This document shows, one piece after another, positions 8,540 through 18,057 of a stretch of 64,000 nucleotides of DNA. Position numbers and translations under genes: made by a program. The stretch lies in NCBI RefSeq assembly GCF_009806575.1, contig NZ_CP047095.1:2360001-2424000 (forward strand), given 5' to 3'. How positions within the stretch are numbered: position 1 is the stretch's first letter; every line of letters starts with the position of its first letter. Origin of the DNA: Rossellomorea marisflavi. Lineage in GTDB: Bacteria > Bacillota > Bacilli > Bacillales > Bacillaceae_B. The notes under the pieces were generated by a model. The model saw only the letters and a program-made list of their open reading frames with translations. It was not told where the DNA came from and searched no databases.

Positions 8540-9091
8540 TTGAAAAAAGCGATATTTCTGGACCGGGATGGGGTCATCAATGAAGTGAAATCGAAGCGAG
8601 TGAAATTTGTGAATCGCCGTGATCAATTTTTCTTCTTACCGAGGGTCAAAGAAGCCATAAAGCTCTTGAGTAATGGAGGATATGAGCTGTTTATCGTGAC
8701 GAATCAGGGAGGCGTCGGCCTAGGGTTTCTAGACCCTGGACAATTAGAGGACATTCATGCATTTATGCTGGAAGAACTCTCTTCCTTCGGTGGGATCATC
8801 AAAGAAGTGGCAGCCTGTGTACATGCGCCCCATGCAGCATGTACATGCCGCAAACCTGAAGCGGGCATGCTCCTGGATTTGGCCGAGCGTCACGGAATCG
8901 ATCTGACTTCATCCTATATGGTCGGTGACCGGGAGCCGGATATCCTGGCAGGACAAAACGCCGGCTGTAAAACCATCTTGATCTCCGATGCACCGCTTCC
9001 GGGGGTGGAGGCAGATTTCGTATTCCCTGACCTGTGGGAAGCTTCCCTTTTTCTGGTCGATGATGCATCCAGCACCCTTATTCAAACGTGA
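8540..9091 (+). CDS. HAD-IIIA family phosphatase (GmhB/HisB-N-like)
   Basis: 183 residues from a TTG start at 8540, chosen because TGGAGGG lies six bases before it; the upstream ATGs have no ribosome-binding site. Motif I is FLDRDGVINEV, the DxD nucleophile and acid of HAD phosphatases. Motif II is FIVTNQGGVGLG. The zinc loop C-x-H-x5-C-x-C is visible in AACVHAPHAACTCRKPE, as in D-glycero-manno-heptose-1,7-bisphosphate phosphatase GmhB. Motif IV is MVGDREPDILAGQNAGCKT. Bacillaceae generally lack heptose LPS, so the true substrate may be another sugar phosphate or a housekeeping phosphoester. It is a single gene ending at a bidirectional terminator shared with proA. Confidence 0.85.
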   Translation: MKKAIFLDRDGVINEVKSKRVKFVNRRDQFFFLPRVKEAIKLLSNGGYELFIVTNQGGVGLGFLDPGQLEDIHAFMLEELSSFGGIIKEVAACVHAPHAACTCRKPEAGMLLDLAERHGIDLTSSYMVGDREPDILAGQNAGCKTILISDAPLPGVEADFVFPDLWEASLFLVDDASSTLIQT

Positions 9092-9115
9092 TTAGTGCCA
9101 CGGCTTAATGCATGT

Positions 9116-9145
9116 AAAAGAGGCAGTCAACGACTGCCTCTTTGG
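9116..9145. terminator. Bidirectional terminator between HAD gene and proA
   Basis: AAAGAGGCAGTC, loop AAC, GACTGCCTCTTT. A-rich on the left and T-rich on the right, it can serve both converging genes. Confidence 0.85.
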
Positions 9146-9154
9146 GTTGATCAT

Positions 9155-10416
9155 TTACCGGATCTGGCCATCACCATGCATTAGATACTTGATGGTCGTG
9201 AGCGCCGGCAGCCCCATCGGGCCTCTGGCATGGAGTTTTTGAGTGGAAATCCCGATCTCTGCACCGAACCCCAGTGCACTTCCATCCGTGAATCTGGTTG
9301 AAGCATTGTGATAAAGGGCGGCTGCGTCCACAAGCATCATGAAGCGTTTCGCCGTTTTCCCGTTTTCTGTCACAATCGCTTCTGAGTGCTTCGTCCCATA
9401 GCGATCGATATGTGCTGCTGCATCATCCACATTCCCTACTACCTTGACGGCAATGTCGAGACTTAGATATTCGTTGGCCCAGTCGGATTCGTCTGCTGGA
9501 ATGGCATCTGACTTATGATTGACCACTGTCTTATCTCCGTGAACCGTTACACCATGTTGCTCAAGGGTATCGAAGAGAACCTTATGATTCATGCTGAACC
9601 ATTTTTCGTGGATCAATAGTGTTTCTGCTGCATTACAGACAGCAGGACGATCGGTTTTGGCATTAATGATGATGTTCAGAGCCTTTTGCACATCAGCATC
9701 TTCATCAATATAAATATGACAATTTCCCACGCCTGTTTCCAGTACCGGTACCGTTGCATTGTCAACCACTGCCTGAATCAAAGCCCCTCCCCCCGTGGAA
9801 TAAGGACATCGATATGCTCTTTCATCGTGAAAAGGGCATTGGTGGCTTCACGGTCGGTTGAATTGATGAACTGCACGGCTTCACTCGGCACCGCTGAATT
9901 CTTTAGGGCGTCATGCATGACATCAACAATGGCTTTATTGGACTGAATGGCATTGGAGCCGCCTTTAAGGACGATGGCATTTCCGGATTTAATGGCCAAT
10001 CCCGTCGCATCTACCGTTACATTCGGGCGGGCTTCATAAATCATGCCGATGACCCCGAGGGGGACGGTCACTTTTTCAACGAGAAGGTCGTTTTCCAGCG
10101 TCCAATCCGTTATCGTTTTCCCTGTTGGATCTTCAAGCTCTGCTACTTCCCGAAGCCCTTCGGCAAAGTCCCTGATCCTTTGTTCATCAAGGGATAGACG
10201 GTCCATGAGGGCCTCATCGAAGCCTTTTTCTTTACCGGCTTCCAGATCTTTGGCATTTGCTGCCAAGATAGGTTCCATATGATTTTCAAGATGGTCGGCA
10301 AGTTCATGGAGCACGTTGTTCTTTTCTTCGGTAGAAAGCATAGCCAGTTTCTTGGATGCATCCTGTGCCAGCTTCGCCTGCTTCTTCACATCAGTCTTTT
10401 CAATTGTTAAAGTCAT
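9155..10416 (-). pseudogene. proA: proA, glutamate-5-semialdehyde dehydrogenase, frameshifted as given
   Basis: ProA reduces gamma-glutamyl phosphate to glutamate-5-semialdehyde with NADPH, the second step of proline synthesis. The N-terminal 212 residues (from ATG 10416 with AGGAGG upstream) read to [16 protein letters not shown], and the remaining 208 residues continue in another frame from about 9781 ([20 protein letters not shown], with the conserved catalytic-Cys region [12 protein letters not shown]). Adding one G to the G6 run at 9789-9794 (minus strand) restores [14 protein letters not shown] and a normal protein of about 420 residues. The two frames overlap as TTGA. Both halves are otherwise intact, so a sequence error or very recent indel is more likely than decay. 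It is last in the proC-proB-proA operon. Confidence 0.9.
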
Positions 10417-10479
10417 CCAATACCTCCTAAAGAATTTCAATGGCTTGAGTGTCAAGACAATAGGGTCGAATTACTATTT

Positions 10480-11589
10480 TCATACTCCAATCGGAAGCGG
10501 TACTTCGATATGACAAACCAGTGCATCGGTTTCTACAACGATTTCATTCTCGTCAATGTCGATCGGATCTTTAAGTTTACCTGAACGATAATTGACAACA
10601 CCAAGGGCAACCTGTTCATTACGCTGATCCAGGATCCTCACGACGGCCCCTTTCCTGAAGTGGCCCTTCACCGTGTATACGTCTTCGATGGTCAGACTGC
10701 CTTGTTTTCCAATCAGTCTATCTTTTGCTGCTGCGTCGATGGTGATTTCTCCCTCTGGTCCGGAGTTGAATGCAATCCATTGTTTCTTGGAATTCAAGTT
10801 GATCGAGTTGTCATCGGCTTCGAAATAGGTTCCTTTTGCCGTATGTTGGACGGCATCATAGATGATGTTATTGACACCGGACTTTCCTAGGAATGCCGGT
10901 ATCCCTGAAGCCATCGTAATCTTGAAGGCATCGATTTTCGAACGCATTCCCCCAGTACCGACGGAACTACCCGGTTCTCCTGCCATTTCTTCAATGTCAT
11001 CCGTGATTTCCGTTACAGAATCCAACAGGGTGGCATCCGGATTTTTGCGTGGATCCGAATCATAAAGCCCATCGATGTCCGATAGGATGATAAGCTGATC
11101 GGCACCCGATAGGGCCGCCACTTTAGCAGAAAGGGTGTCATTATCCCCAAATTTGAGCCTGTCGACAGTGACCGTATCATTTTCATTCACGATCGGGATG
11201 ATGCCCCTTTCCAGTAGGACATTGATCGTATTGCGGACATTGTCATACCGGTTCTCATGTGAAAAATCACTGCGTGTGATCAAGATCTGTGATGCCACAT
11301 AACCATGGGAAATGAACAGATCAGAATAGGCTTCGATCAACAGGCCCTGACCGATGGATGCCGCCGCCTGTTTTTCAGGAAGTGAACTTGGACGCGTCAG
11401 GCATCCCAGTTTACGGTAGCCAGCTGCCACCGCTCCCGAGGATACAAGGACGACCTCATGGCCGTCGTCTTTTAACCTGACAACCTCATCGACAAGACGC
11501 TCCAGTTTCTTTCTGCTCATTTCACCGTGAAGGCTTGTGAGGGAACTGCTTCCGATTTTGATGACGACTCGTTTCTTATTAATGGACAT
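10480..11589 (-). CDS. proB: Glutamate 5-kinase (ProB) with C-terminal PUA domain
   Basis: 369 residues. It phosphorylates L-glutamate, the committed and normally proline-inhibited step of proline synthesis. The amino-acid-kinase domain (about 1-260) starts RVVIKIGSSSLTS and includes EVVLVSSGAVAAGY, the ENDTV loop (IVNENDTVTVDRLKFGDNDTLSA) and the GTGGMRSKIDAFKITMASGIP signature. The C-terminal PUA domain (about 280-360) contains AKDRLIGKQGSLT and GHFRKGAVVRILD. The ATG has TAGGAGTG upstream. It sits 25 bases after proC and about 60 bases before proA. Confidence 0.96.
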   Translation of the reverse strand: MSINKKRVVIKIGSSSLTSLHGEMSRKKLERLVDEVVRLKDDGHEVVLVSSGAVAAGYRKLGCLTRPSSLPEKQAAASIGQGLLIEAYSDLFISHGYVASQILITRSDFSHENRYDNVRNTINVLLERGIIPIVNENDTVTVDRLKFGDNDTLSAKVAALSGADQLIILSDIDGLYDSDPRKNPDATLLDSVTEITDDIEEMAGEPGSSVGTGGMRSKIDAFKITMASGIPAFLGKSGVNNIIYDAVQHTAKGTYFEADDNSINLNSKKQWIAFNSGPEGEITIDAAAKDRLIGKQGSLTIEDVYTVKGHFRKGAVVRILDQRNEQVALGVVNYRSGKLKDPIDIDENEIVVETDALVCHIEVPLPIGV

Positions 11590-11614
11590 TCAATCACTCC
11601 TAGCTGATATTTCC

Positions 11615-12460
11615 TTATTGACTGACCAGATGTTTTTGCTTTAAAGATGAACTGATTTCTGCAGAGCGCTTTTGCGCCCCTTTTACGGCAGCTGCTATCG
11701 CTTTTCCTCCACCATTTTCATCAAGGGCACGCAGCCCCGCTGCCGTCGTTCCATTTGGTGAAGTGACGTTTTCTCTAAGTTCTGTCGGTGACTCATTTCT
11801 TTCAAGCATCATTTTAGCTGCACCATAAATGGTCTGGGCACCGATCTCCCTAGCTATTTCTGGAGACAACCCAGATTCTGTAGCCGTTTTTTCGATGTGC
11901 TCCATCAAATAATAGAAGTAAGCAGGGCCACTACCCGCTACACCTGTAAAGATATCCATTTGCTCCTCTTGAATGACGAAGACTTGACCGATTGTACTTA
12001 ACAGCTCTTGCGCTTCCTCCATCTCGATTTCAGTGGTGAATCGTCCTGCTGAAATCGCCGTAGCTGATTCTTTCAGCATGCTCGATGTATTCGGCATCAC
12101 GCGGATCACCGATTGACCGGCAGGGAGATTCTGCTCCATGTGGCTCGTGGTGATTCCAGCAAGGACAGACATGATGACGGTCTTATTATTGACCTTGTAC
12201 TTGATGGAATCGAGGACCGTGTCGATATCCTTCGGTTTCATAGCGAGTATCAGAACATCGATTTTATCGAATGGAAGCTTCTCGCTCCCCATCGTTCTCA
12301 CACCATAAAGCCTATTGATTTGATCACGCTTTTTTTGATCGCTTCGATTCGATACGATGATTTGGTCACGTGAAAGCTTTCCGCTTTGCACGGTTCCTGA
12401 TATCATGGCTTCCGCCATATTACCTGCTCCCATGAATGCAACTGTTTTATCCTTTAACAA
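11615..12460 (-). CDS. proC: Pyrroline-5-carboxylate reductase
   Basis: 281 residues. It catalyses the last step of proline synthesis, NAD(P)H-dependent reduction of pyrroline-5-carboxylate. The N-terminal Rossmann motif is FMGAGNMAEAMISG (about 9-22); the family signature appears in TGVAGSGPAYFYYLMEHIEKTATESGL and, near the end, SPNGTTAAGLRALDENG. The start is TTG at 12458-12460 with GGAGATG upstream. It is the first gene of a proC-proB-proA operon, so the whole glutamate-to-proline route is in one unit. No T-box leader was recognised upstream, unlike some Bacillus pro operons. Confidence 0.95.
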   Translation of the reverse strand: MLKDKTVAFMGAGNMAEAMISGTVQSGKLSRDQIIVSNRSDQKKRDQINRLYGVRTMGSEKLPFDKIDVLILAMKPKDIDTVLDSIKYKVNNKTVIMSVLAGITTSHMEQNLPAGQSVIRVMPNTSSMLKESATAISAGRFTTEIEMEEAQELLSTIGQVFVIQEEQMDIFTGVAGSGPAYFYYLMEHIEKTATESGLSPEIAREIGAQTIYGAAKMMLERNESPTELRENVTSPNGTTAAGLRALDENGGGKAIAAAVKGAQKRSAEISSSLKQKHLVSQ

Positions 12461-12788
12461 AAAATCATCTCCAATCGATTGATTCGTGGATACTGTATGT
12501 GAATGTAAGTTGATTATAAGTTGATTACCGTTTTCCGTGTTTGTATCACAACGCCAACTATCGTAACATGCTGACGGATGATATCAAGTGTAAAGCGGGA
12601 AGTAGTTAGGTATTGACCGAATGAGTAAGTGTAAGCGTTATCATTTGTGGATATATGTTCCTGAAGGAGTCTCACGCCATTAGATTCACTCTGATACCTC
12701 CTCATCCTGATCGCGTATAGGATGACTGGATCAAATGGATATCCATTCAAGATAAAATAACCTGGAATCAATAAAGCAATCATTCCAT
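12461..12788. other. Intergenic region upstream of proC, no confident gene
   Basis: The region should hold the proC promoter. A TATAAT lies on the minus strand (about 12515-12520) with no convincing -35. A minus-strand open frame of 89 codons (12514-12783) starts directly after a terminator, has no clear ribosome-binding site, and shows no recognisable domain, so it is not called as a gene. Confidence 0.4.
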
Positions 12789-12823
12789 CAAAAAAGACCG
12801 AGGCAGTTACTTGCTTCGGTCTT
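12789..12823 (-). terminator. Terminator of first ger operon
   Basis: Read on the minus strand, AAGACCGAAGC and a GC/TCGGTCTT partner pair around a short loop and are followed by TTTTTTGATGG. It lies about 180 bases past the stop of the GerC-family gene; the transcribed gap contains no recognised gene. Confidence 0.65.
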
Positions 12824-13004
12824 GGTCGTACGATGGAACGCTATGCGTATTTCACAACTCCACCGGGATTGCGCCTGATCATGGTCTTGAACTGGACATG
12901 GGGAATCTCCCGTCAAAGCCCATCGAAAGTGAAGGCAGTCTTTTCACCAGAGGCAGGTTAATGAGGAATACATTGCGGTTCCGGTTTTTACAATAAATAT
13001 GGAT

Positions 13005-14156
13005 TCAATCAAACTTCTTTTCTTTTTCATAATTATACGTATTAAAGTTAGAGATCTTCACATTCACATCGGTTCCTTGTAAGGACTTGGAATCCAGGAA
13101 GAACGCGTAGTGGTTTTTCAATTCTTTATATCGCTTGGGGTGACGACGGTAATATCCGTCTCCTACATGAAGAAGATCCGTCTCCTCCCTGATCCCAAAC
13201 TCATAAAGGTCCCTTATATCTTTTTCGATGGATGTTCCGAGTGCTTCCTTCAAGCGATCATAAGAGGTGCTCTTTATGATTTCCACAAGTTCCGCCTGTA
13301 CGTTCAGTTTAAGATCGAATTCAGGATCTTTCTCCTCTCCGTGGAAGGATTTCTTCAAGCTGCCTGCCGTCATGTAAAACACGGCCACAAGATCTCCATC
13401 AATGTACAGATCGTAATTGATCTTACTTTTACTGCTGTTCAGCCAGTTCGTGAAGATGGCCTTTTCCCCTGAAACCTTGCCTTGATATGCACCGTGTTGG
13501 AAAAGATCCAACCCACTGATCATCAGAGAAGCATTCGTATCGTCACCTTTCCAGGTGTGCCGATCAATGCTGATGATTGGAAGCATCGCAGCTCCCATCG
13601 GTTCATTATACTCCCTCCGGAATCTCATCAGACTGGTTCCCCCGATTTCCTCCCTCAGGCTTTCGTGGTTCTCTTCCGTCAGGAGAACAGTATAAATCGG
13701 GGGATAATCATACAGACCCTTGGCTGCAAACACTTCATCGAGCTTTTCATTCGTTGAGAAAATCAACAGGTTGGGTCGCAATGAACGATTACGCCCAAAC
13801 ACTTCCAGCACATCATCGAATGTATGTTGAAGAACATTCTCTGTGACCACCACGGACTTGATATGTCCATAAAATAGCGTAGGTTTCGACTTTTTATACA
13901 GCTTCCCGACAGCAAGATTGATGGTCTTCCCTTTGGAGACCCCGATCAGATTCGGGATCGGTTCAGAAGAACGGGTTCCTTCCTGCTTGGCCACGTTTGA
14001 GAAGTTCAACCCTTGAAGATAGATGGTAAACTCCTCTTCTGCTTCGTCATAGTCCACTCCAATGGCCACGATATAGCTGAGATCCTGGATGTTCTTAAGG
14101 CCGGAACACCCTGTCAGTACCAACATGACGGCAGTAAGTAAAACAACCCTCTTCAT
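13005..14156 (-). CDS. Ger(x)C family spore germination lipoprotein (GerKC/GerAC-like)
   Basis: 383 residues. The N-terminus MKRVVLLTAVMLVLTGCSG has a lipoprotein signal with lipid-modified Cys17, placing the protein on the outer face of the spore inner membrane. Family features follow: DLSYIVAIGVDYDEAEEEFTIYLQ and a C-terminal part with LYEFGIREETDLLHVGDGYYRRHP. C subunits complete GerA-type nutrient germinant receptors with A and B subunits. The ATG overlaps the A gene's stop by four bases (ATGA). It is the last gene of a B-A-C operon. Expression in the forespore under SigG is expected for the family, but a promoter was not identified. Confidence 0.93.
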   Translation of the reverse strand: MKRVVLLTAVMLVLTGCSGLKNIQDLSYIVAIGVDYDEAEEEFTIYLQGLNFSNVAKQEGTRSSEPIPNLIGVSKGKTINLAVGKLYKKSKPTLFYGHIKSVVVTENVLQHTFDDVLEVFGRNRSLRPNLLIFSTNEKLDEVFAAKGLYDYPPIYTVLLTEENHESLREEIGGTSLMRFRREYNEPMGAAMLPIISIDRHTWKGDDTNASLMISGLDLFQHGAYQGKVSGEKAIFTNWLNSSKSKINYDLYIDGDLVAVFYMTAGSLKKSFHGEEKDPEFDLKLNVQAELVEIIKSTSYDRLKEALGTSIEKDIRDLYEFGIREETDLLHVGDGYYRRHPKRYKELKNHYAFFLDSKSLQGTDVNVKISNFNTYNYEKEKKFD

Positions 14157-15592
14157 TGGTTGTCCCCTCCTTCCCTCGTCTTGTCCCTTGGACTCGTGGA
14201 CTTCGTTCTTGTTTTGTAAAACTGGATCGGGAGCCGGAGGAAAGATTTGAGGGCTTCTGTCCCGCTGATCGGTGCAACCGATCCGAGATACAAAGACCCA
14301 AACGAGGATTTGGACGCCAAGTAGAGGATGGTCAGGATATAGGAGAGCAGGATGCCGAGAACCCCGAACAGCGTACTCATCAATAAGACGATGAAACGGA
14401 GGGTTGTCAGTCCGCTCTTTAACGATTGATTCACCACGGTGAAGGATGAGATATAGGTGATGGCACCGACCACGAGCATCGTTGGTGAGGTGAGGCCGGC
14501 GCGGATGGCTGCATCCCCTACGATCAACCCTCCCAGTACCGATACCGTTTGCCCGATGGCGCGGGGCAGGCGTATGCCTGCTTCGTTGAAGAATTCGAAA
14601 AGGAAAAGCACAATAAACATTTCTAGAGGTGCCGAGAGCGGCAGACCGAATCGGGACGTGGAGATCGTCGCCACTAGCGGGTAGGGGATCTGCTCGATAT
14701 TATACGCAGAAAAGGCGACCCACACACCGGGGAGAAAGGCAGATATCATGACTGCCACCCCCCGCAATAGACGCTCAAGTGAAACGAAGAAGTAATTGAT
14801 GTTCATATCTTCTGGTGATTTCACCTGAAGCAATAGATTGACCGGCGCAATCGATACGGTCGGGCTTCCATCCACCATGAGGGCAAACCTGCCCTGGTTG
14901 AGGCTCTCTACGATATAGTCCGGTCTCCCCGTATAATCCAGGGTTGGAAAAATGGAGTAAGGATGATCCTCAATGAGTGACTCAAGTTCGTGACTGCTTG
15001 CCAGTATATCGATATCGATCCTGTCCAGGCGTTCATGAAGCTCGTCCAAGATCCGCTGATCGAGCACATCCTTCAGGTAGAGGATGGCAATATTCGTCTT
15101 GCTCCTCTTCCCGATAGTCCGTTTTTCTATGGAAAGTGCCGGGGAAGAGAGCCTTCTTCTCACAAGTGAGATATTTGTATTCAAATCTTCGACAAAGCCG
15201 TCCTTCGGTCCCCGAATGGACGTCTCCAAGGCGGATTCCTCAGGCGCACGCTTCGGTAGATCCGCTGCTTCAAGAGATGTGATCCCTTCTGGGAACAAGA
15301 ATAGTGCTTTCCCTTCCAACAACAGATCGGCCAGTTGTTCACTGCTCCTATCCGTGACGTCCTCCCCTTGGAACGCCTTTTTCAGATGGTCGACAGGGAA
15401 GCTTGCTACCGCCAGTTCAGGGAGGATATATTGATCAAGATACTGACGCTTCACCAGGCTGTCAATATAGATCAGCTCACACTCGCCCTCCTCAAAGAGA
15501 TGATCATTGGCTTGGAAATCATCACTGGAACTGAATAGTTCCTTCAGTTCCACCCGTTTGGACTCAATGGGGCTGTACCGTTCCTTCATCAT
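14153..15592 (-). CDS. GerA family spore germination protein (receptor A subunit)
   Basis: 479 residues from an ATG at 15590-15592 with GAGGAG upstream; an upstream in-frame extension lies inside the preceding gene and is ignored. A large hydrophilic N-terminal domain (about 1-240; for example KSPEDMNINYFFVSLERLLRG at its end) precedes a membrane domain with the family's FFNEAGIRLPRAIGQTVS and LGGLIVGDAAIRAGL segments. A subunits form the ligand-gated channel part of nutrient receptors in the spore inner membrane. Start and stop overlap the flanking genes by four bases each, showing tight coupling. Germinant specificity cannot be inferred. Confidence 0.94.
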   Translation of the reverse strand: MMKERYSPIESKRVELKELFSSSDDFQANDHLFEEGECELIYIDSLVKRQYLDQYILPELAVASFPVDHLKKAFQGEDVTDRSSEQLADLLLEGKALFLFPEGITSLEAADLPKRAPEESALETSIRGPKDGFVEDLNTNISLVRRRLSSPALSIEKRTIGKRSKTNIAILYLKDVLDQRILDELHERLDRIDIDILASSHELESLIEDHPYSIFPTLDYTGRPDYIVESLNQGRFALMVDGSPTVSIAPVNLLLQVKSPEDMNINYFFVSLERLLRGVAVMISAFLPGVWVAFSAYNIEQIPYPLVATISTSRFGLPLSAPLEMFIVLFLFEFFNEAGIRLPRAIGQTVSVLGGLIVGDAAIRAGLTSPTMLVVGAITYISSFTVVNQSLKSGLTTLRFIVLLMSTLFGVLGILLSYILTILYLASKSSFGSLYLGSVAPISGTEALKSFLRLPIQFYKTRTKSTSPRDKTREGGDNQ

Positions 15593-16692
15593 GAGCTCAC
15601 TCCTCTCTTTCTGTGCGCAAGAATCCTTGCATAGCAGGCAGTAGCCAGGATGTATATGCTGAAGAGTGCGACCGTGGCGGGGAAAAACCAGTGATACAAT
15701 GCATAGTAAAAATGATAGGTATCTACGTTGATCCACATGATCATGAAGAATATCAAGTAGATTGGCACCACAACCTTCCAGGATACCCTTGTGCTCCTTA
15801 AATTGCGGTTCAAGATGCTACCAAGAAGGAACAAAAAAAGACCAATGCGGATCAGGGCGCCACACAGCCACTGATAGAGGGCAAAAAAATCCATGTGTGT
15901 AATGAACTCTCCAATCCCCATGATCCGCCATTGATCATAAGCCGGATAACGCATACTCGCTGCCTCCGATGGCCCGAATTCCATGATGGCGGCCGATAAG
16001 GGTCCCATGATGAGAATGAAAAGGATCAGTCCAAGAACAAGCAGATGGTGCAGTTTGAACTCTCCTTCACTGAAAGGATGCAACAGCAGGATCAGATACA
16101 ATTCCATGAAACCGCTCAACACGTATAAACTTCCTTTGAGCACTGGTGACCACCCTTCAGAGAGGATCGGAAATAGCAGCGAGGGATCCTTCATATCTGT
16201 ATTCGTGATGGCAATGAAGATCCCGAGAAGCATGACGATCGGCAGCAGCAGTCCTGCAGCTACCGCCATATATTTTACCCCCGCCCAGGTGAAGATGAAG
16301 CAGGAAACTCCCATGAGGAGCATGATGAGCCATCTCGATACATCAGCCAAAAAATATGCCTGGAGCCAAATGACGAGATCAATGAATGTGATGTAGGCGC
16401 TGATGAACAGGAACAGGCAGATCGGCGTGAAAAACAAGATCCGGACAACGGGTCTGCCTTCAGTCAGAATATGGCGCATCATCCCTCCTTTGGGGGAATT
16501 CTTAATCGTATACTTTATGACAAGGATAATGAGGAATAAGAATGGGACAGCTGTGAGGACACTCACCCATCCATCGCGTCCTGCAGCCTGAAGGATATCG
16601 GGTATGAGCATCACATGACTCAGCAAGCCGGTCGAAAGGATGATCAATAAGCTTAATTGTCTGGGAATGAGTACGGGCTGAAGTTTGATCAT
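15589..16692 (-). CDS. GerB family endospore germination permease (receptor B subunit)
   Basis: 367 residues, with about ten hydrophobic segments, of the APC-superfamily GerB family (PF03845-type). It begins with the family's usual start IPRQLSLLIILSTGLLSHVMLIPDILQAAGRDGWVSV. The B subunit holds the germinant-binding pocket in studied receptors. It is the first gene of a B-A-C operon; the usual order in B. subtilis is A-B-C or A-C-B, so the order is notable. The ATG has CGGAGG upstream. Together with 14153-15592 and 13005-14156 it makes a complete receptor. Confidence 0.93.
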   Translation of the reverse strand: MIKLQPVLIPRQLSLLIILSTGLLSHVMLIPDILQAAGRDGWVSVLTAVPFLFLIILVIKYTIKNSPKGGMMRHILTEGRPVVRILFFTPICLFLFISAYITFIDLVIWLQAYFLADVSRWLIMLLMGVSCFIFTWAGVKYMAVAAGLLLPIVMLLGIFIAITNTDMKDPSLLFPILSEGWSPVLKGSLYVLSGFMELYLILLLHPFSEGEFKLHHLLVLGLILFILIMGPLSAAIMEFGPSEAASMRYPAYDQWRIMGIGEFITHMDFFALYQWLCGALIRIGLFLFLLGSILNRNLRSTRVSWKVVVPIYLIFFMIMWINVDTYHFYYALYHWFFPATVALFSIYILATACYARILAHRKRGVSS

Positions 16693-16827
16693 GTCTGCCT
16701 CCGGAATCTTGGTTGTTTTTTCAAGTTTCCCCAGTAGGTGAAAAACGATTCCTTAAAACGATGAAACCGGATGAAGTGATTCAGCTTTTTCTTGTTATAA
16801 CGACGTGGATCCACAGTCATAAACCAC

Positions 16828-16858
16828 AAAAAGGACCAGCCCTCAGGCTGGTCCTTCG
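16828..16858 (-). terminator. Terminator of LCP gene
   Basis: AAGGACCAGCC, loop CTCA, GGCTGGTCCTT; on the minus strand the stem is followed by TTTTTGTGG. It lies immediately after the LCP stop codon. Confidence 0.85.
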
Positions 16859-16861
16859 TCA

Positions 16862-17815
16862 TTATTGTTCTTTCACTTCGTCAGAACTTTTCCCATTAAG
16901 GAAGTCCTGAAGCGCTTTTGAATTCGTTTCGAAATTGACCTCCATCACATTGCCGACGCCGCTATAGTCTGCGAACGTATACGTCCCTTCAAGAGGAAGC
17001 GTGAGTTTGTCGATTTCTTTATCGCTGCCCATCACCACATCTTTGACAATCGAAATTTGATCCATCTTGGACATATTCGTTTGGATATATGGCTGTACAG
17101 AACCCGCCAGCTTCGGAAGCTTGGTCACTCCCCCGATGGAGAGGACTTCATCCTTCAGTGCAGAAATGACTTCTTGCTGACGTTCCACCCGTCCGAAATC
17201 CGATTTGGCATCATAGCGGAACCTGGCATAGCCCAACAGTTCCTTTCCATTCAGCTTCTGGACGCCCGGCTCGAGTGACACACCGATGTTTTTGGACATG
17301 GCATGCTCGACATTCATCTCGATGCCGTCCGGTGCAAGGATATCCACCGATTTCTCGAATCCTTTGAAGTCAGCAATCATATAATATTGAACATCGATGC
17401 CGAAGTTTTCTTTTATGGTCTGGCGGAGAAGTTCAGGTCCACCAAGGTAAAACGCTGTATTCAACTTGTACCCTTGATATCCAGGTATCTGTACGTACAT
17501 ATCCCTCATGAGGGACACGATTTTTGTTTCATTGGTCTTTGGATCGACTTGAGCGATCATCATGGAATCAGTACGGGATTTTTCCTCCCCCCTGCTGTCC
17601 ACCCCGAGAAGCAGGATATTGATCCGACCATTTTCGTCTTTCACACCATTAAACTCGTAATTCTCGTCTATTTGATCTCCGCCGGCCGCTTTATACCCAC
17701 TGTAAAACTGAACAGCCGAATATCCAACGACAGCTAGGATGATGATCAGTAACAATAATATGATCTTTCTACCGCGTTTTTTCTTCTTCGTTTTGCGATT
17801 GATTCGCGAATCCAT
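16862..17815 (-). CDS. LytR-CpsA-Psr (LCP) family wall-polymer ligase
   Basis: 317 residues. A basic start (KTKKKKRGRK) and one transmembrane helix (about 18-38, IILLLLIIILAVVGYSAVQFY) anchor an extracellular LCP domain. LCP signatures visible are NILLLGVDSRGEEKSRTDSMMIAQVDP (pyrophosphate and Arg/Asp residues) and ARFRYDAKSDFGRVERQQEVI. LCP enzymes transfer teichoic acids or capsule onto peptidoglycan. B. subtilis has three (TagT/U/V, once LytR); which one this is cannot be decided. ATG 17815 is preferred over a TTG nine codons earlier because AGGTGAGG lies just upstream. It is monocistronic with its own terminator. Confidence 0.92.
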   Translation of the reverse strand: MDSRINRKTKKKKRGRKIILLLLIIILAVVGYSAVQFYSGYKAAGGDQIDENYEFNGVKDENGRINILLLGVDSRGEEKSRTDSMMIAQVDPKTNETKIVSLMRDMYVQIPGYQGYKLNTAFYLGGPELLRQTIKENFGIDVQYYMIADFKGFEKSVDILAPDGIEMNVEHAMSKNIGVSLEPGVQKLNGKELLGYARFRYDAKSDFGRVERQQEVISALKDEVLSIGGVTKLPKLAGSVQPYIQTNMSKMDQISIVKDVVMGSDKEIDKLTLPLEGTYTFADYSGVGNVMEVNFETNSKALQDFLNGKSSDEVKEQ

Positions 17816-18057
17816 TTCCTCACCTACTTTTGTGACTTTCAATTACAGATGCTGGATGTCTGAATGATAATATAGGAGGTTCAAATCTACAATCCTTAGT
17901 TAATGGATAGTCTAGCAGATTTCCCCACTAAAATGTTCAGTCGAAATCCTATTCTATCATAAAGAATTGGAAAAGTAAGTATGATATTAGTACTTTTTCT
18001 TCAGGAATTCATACCCCCACATCGGATGTGTACAACTTGTGACAGAGGGAAGAAAGC

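Noticed and set aside
9155..10416. proA as two separate coupled genes or programmed frameshift
   Set aside because: No known split ProA has this cut, three other genes in the window show the same kind of one-base G/C loss, and error is the simpler explanation.
12514..12783. 89-codon minus-strand open frame between ger operon terminator and proC
   Set aside because: It starts right after a terminator without a clear ribosome-binding site, has no recognised domain, and its end overlaps the probable proC promoter region.
12461..13004. T-box leader upstream of the proline operon
   Set aside because: No T-box core or antiterminator motif and no proline specifier arrangement was seen.
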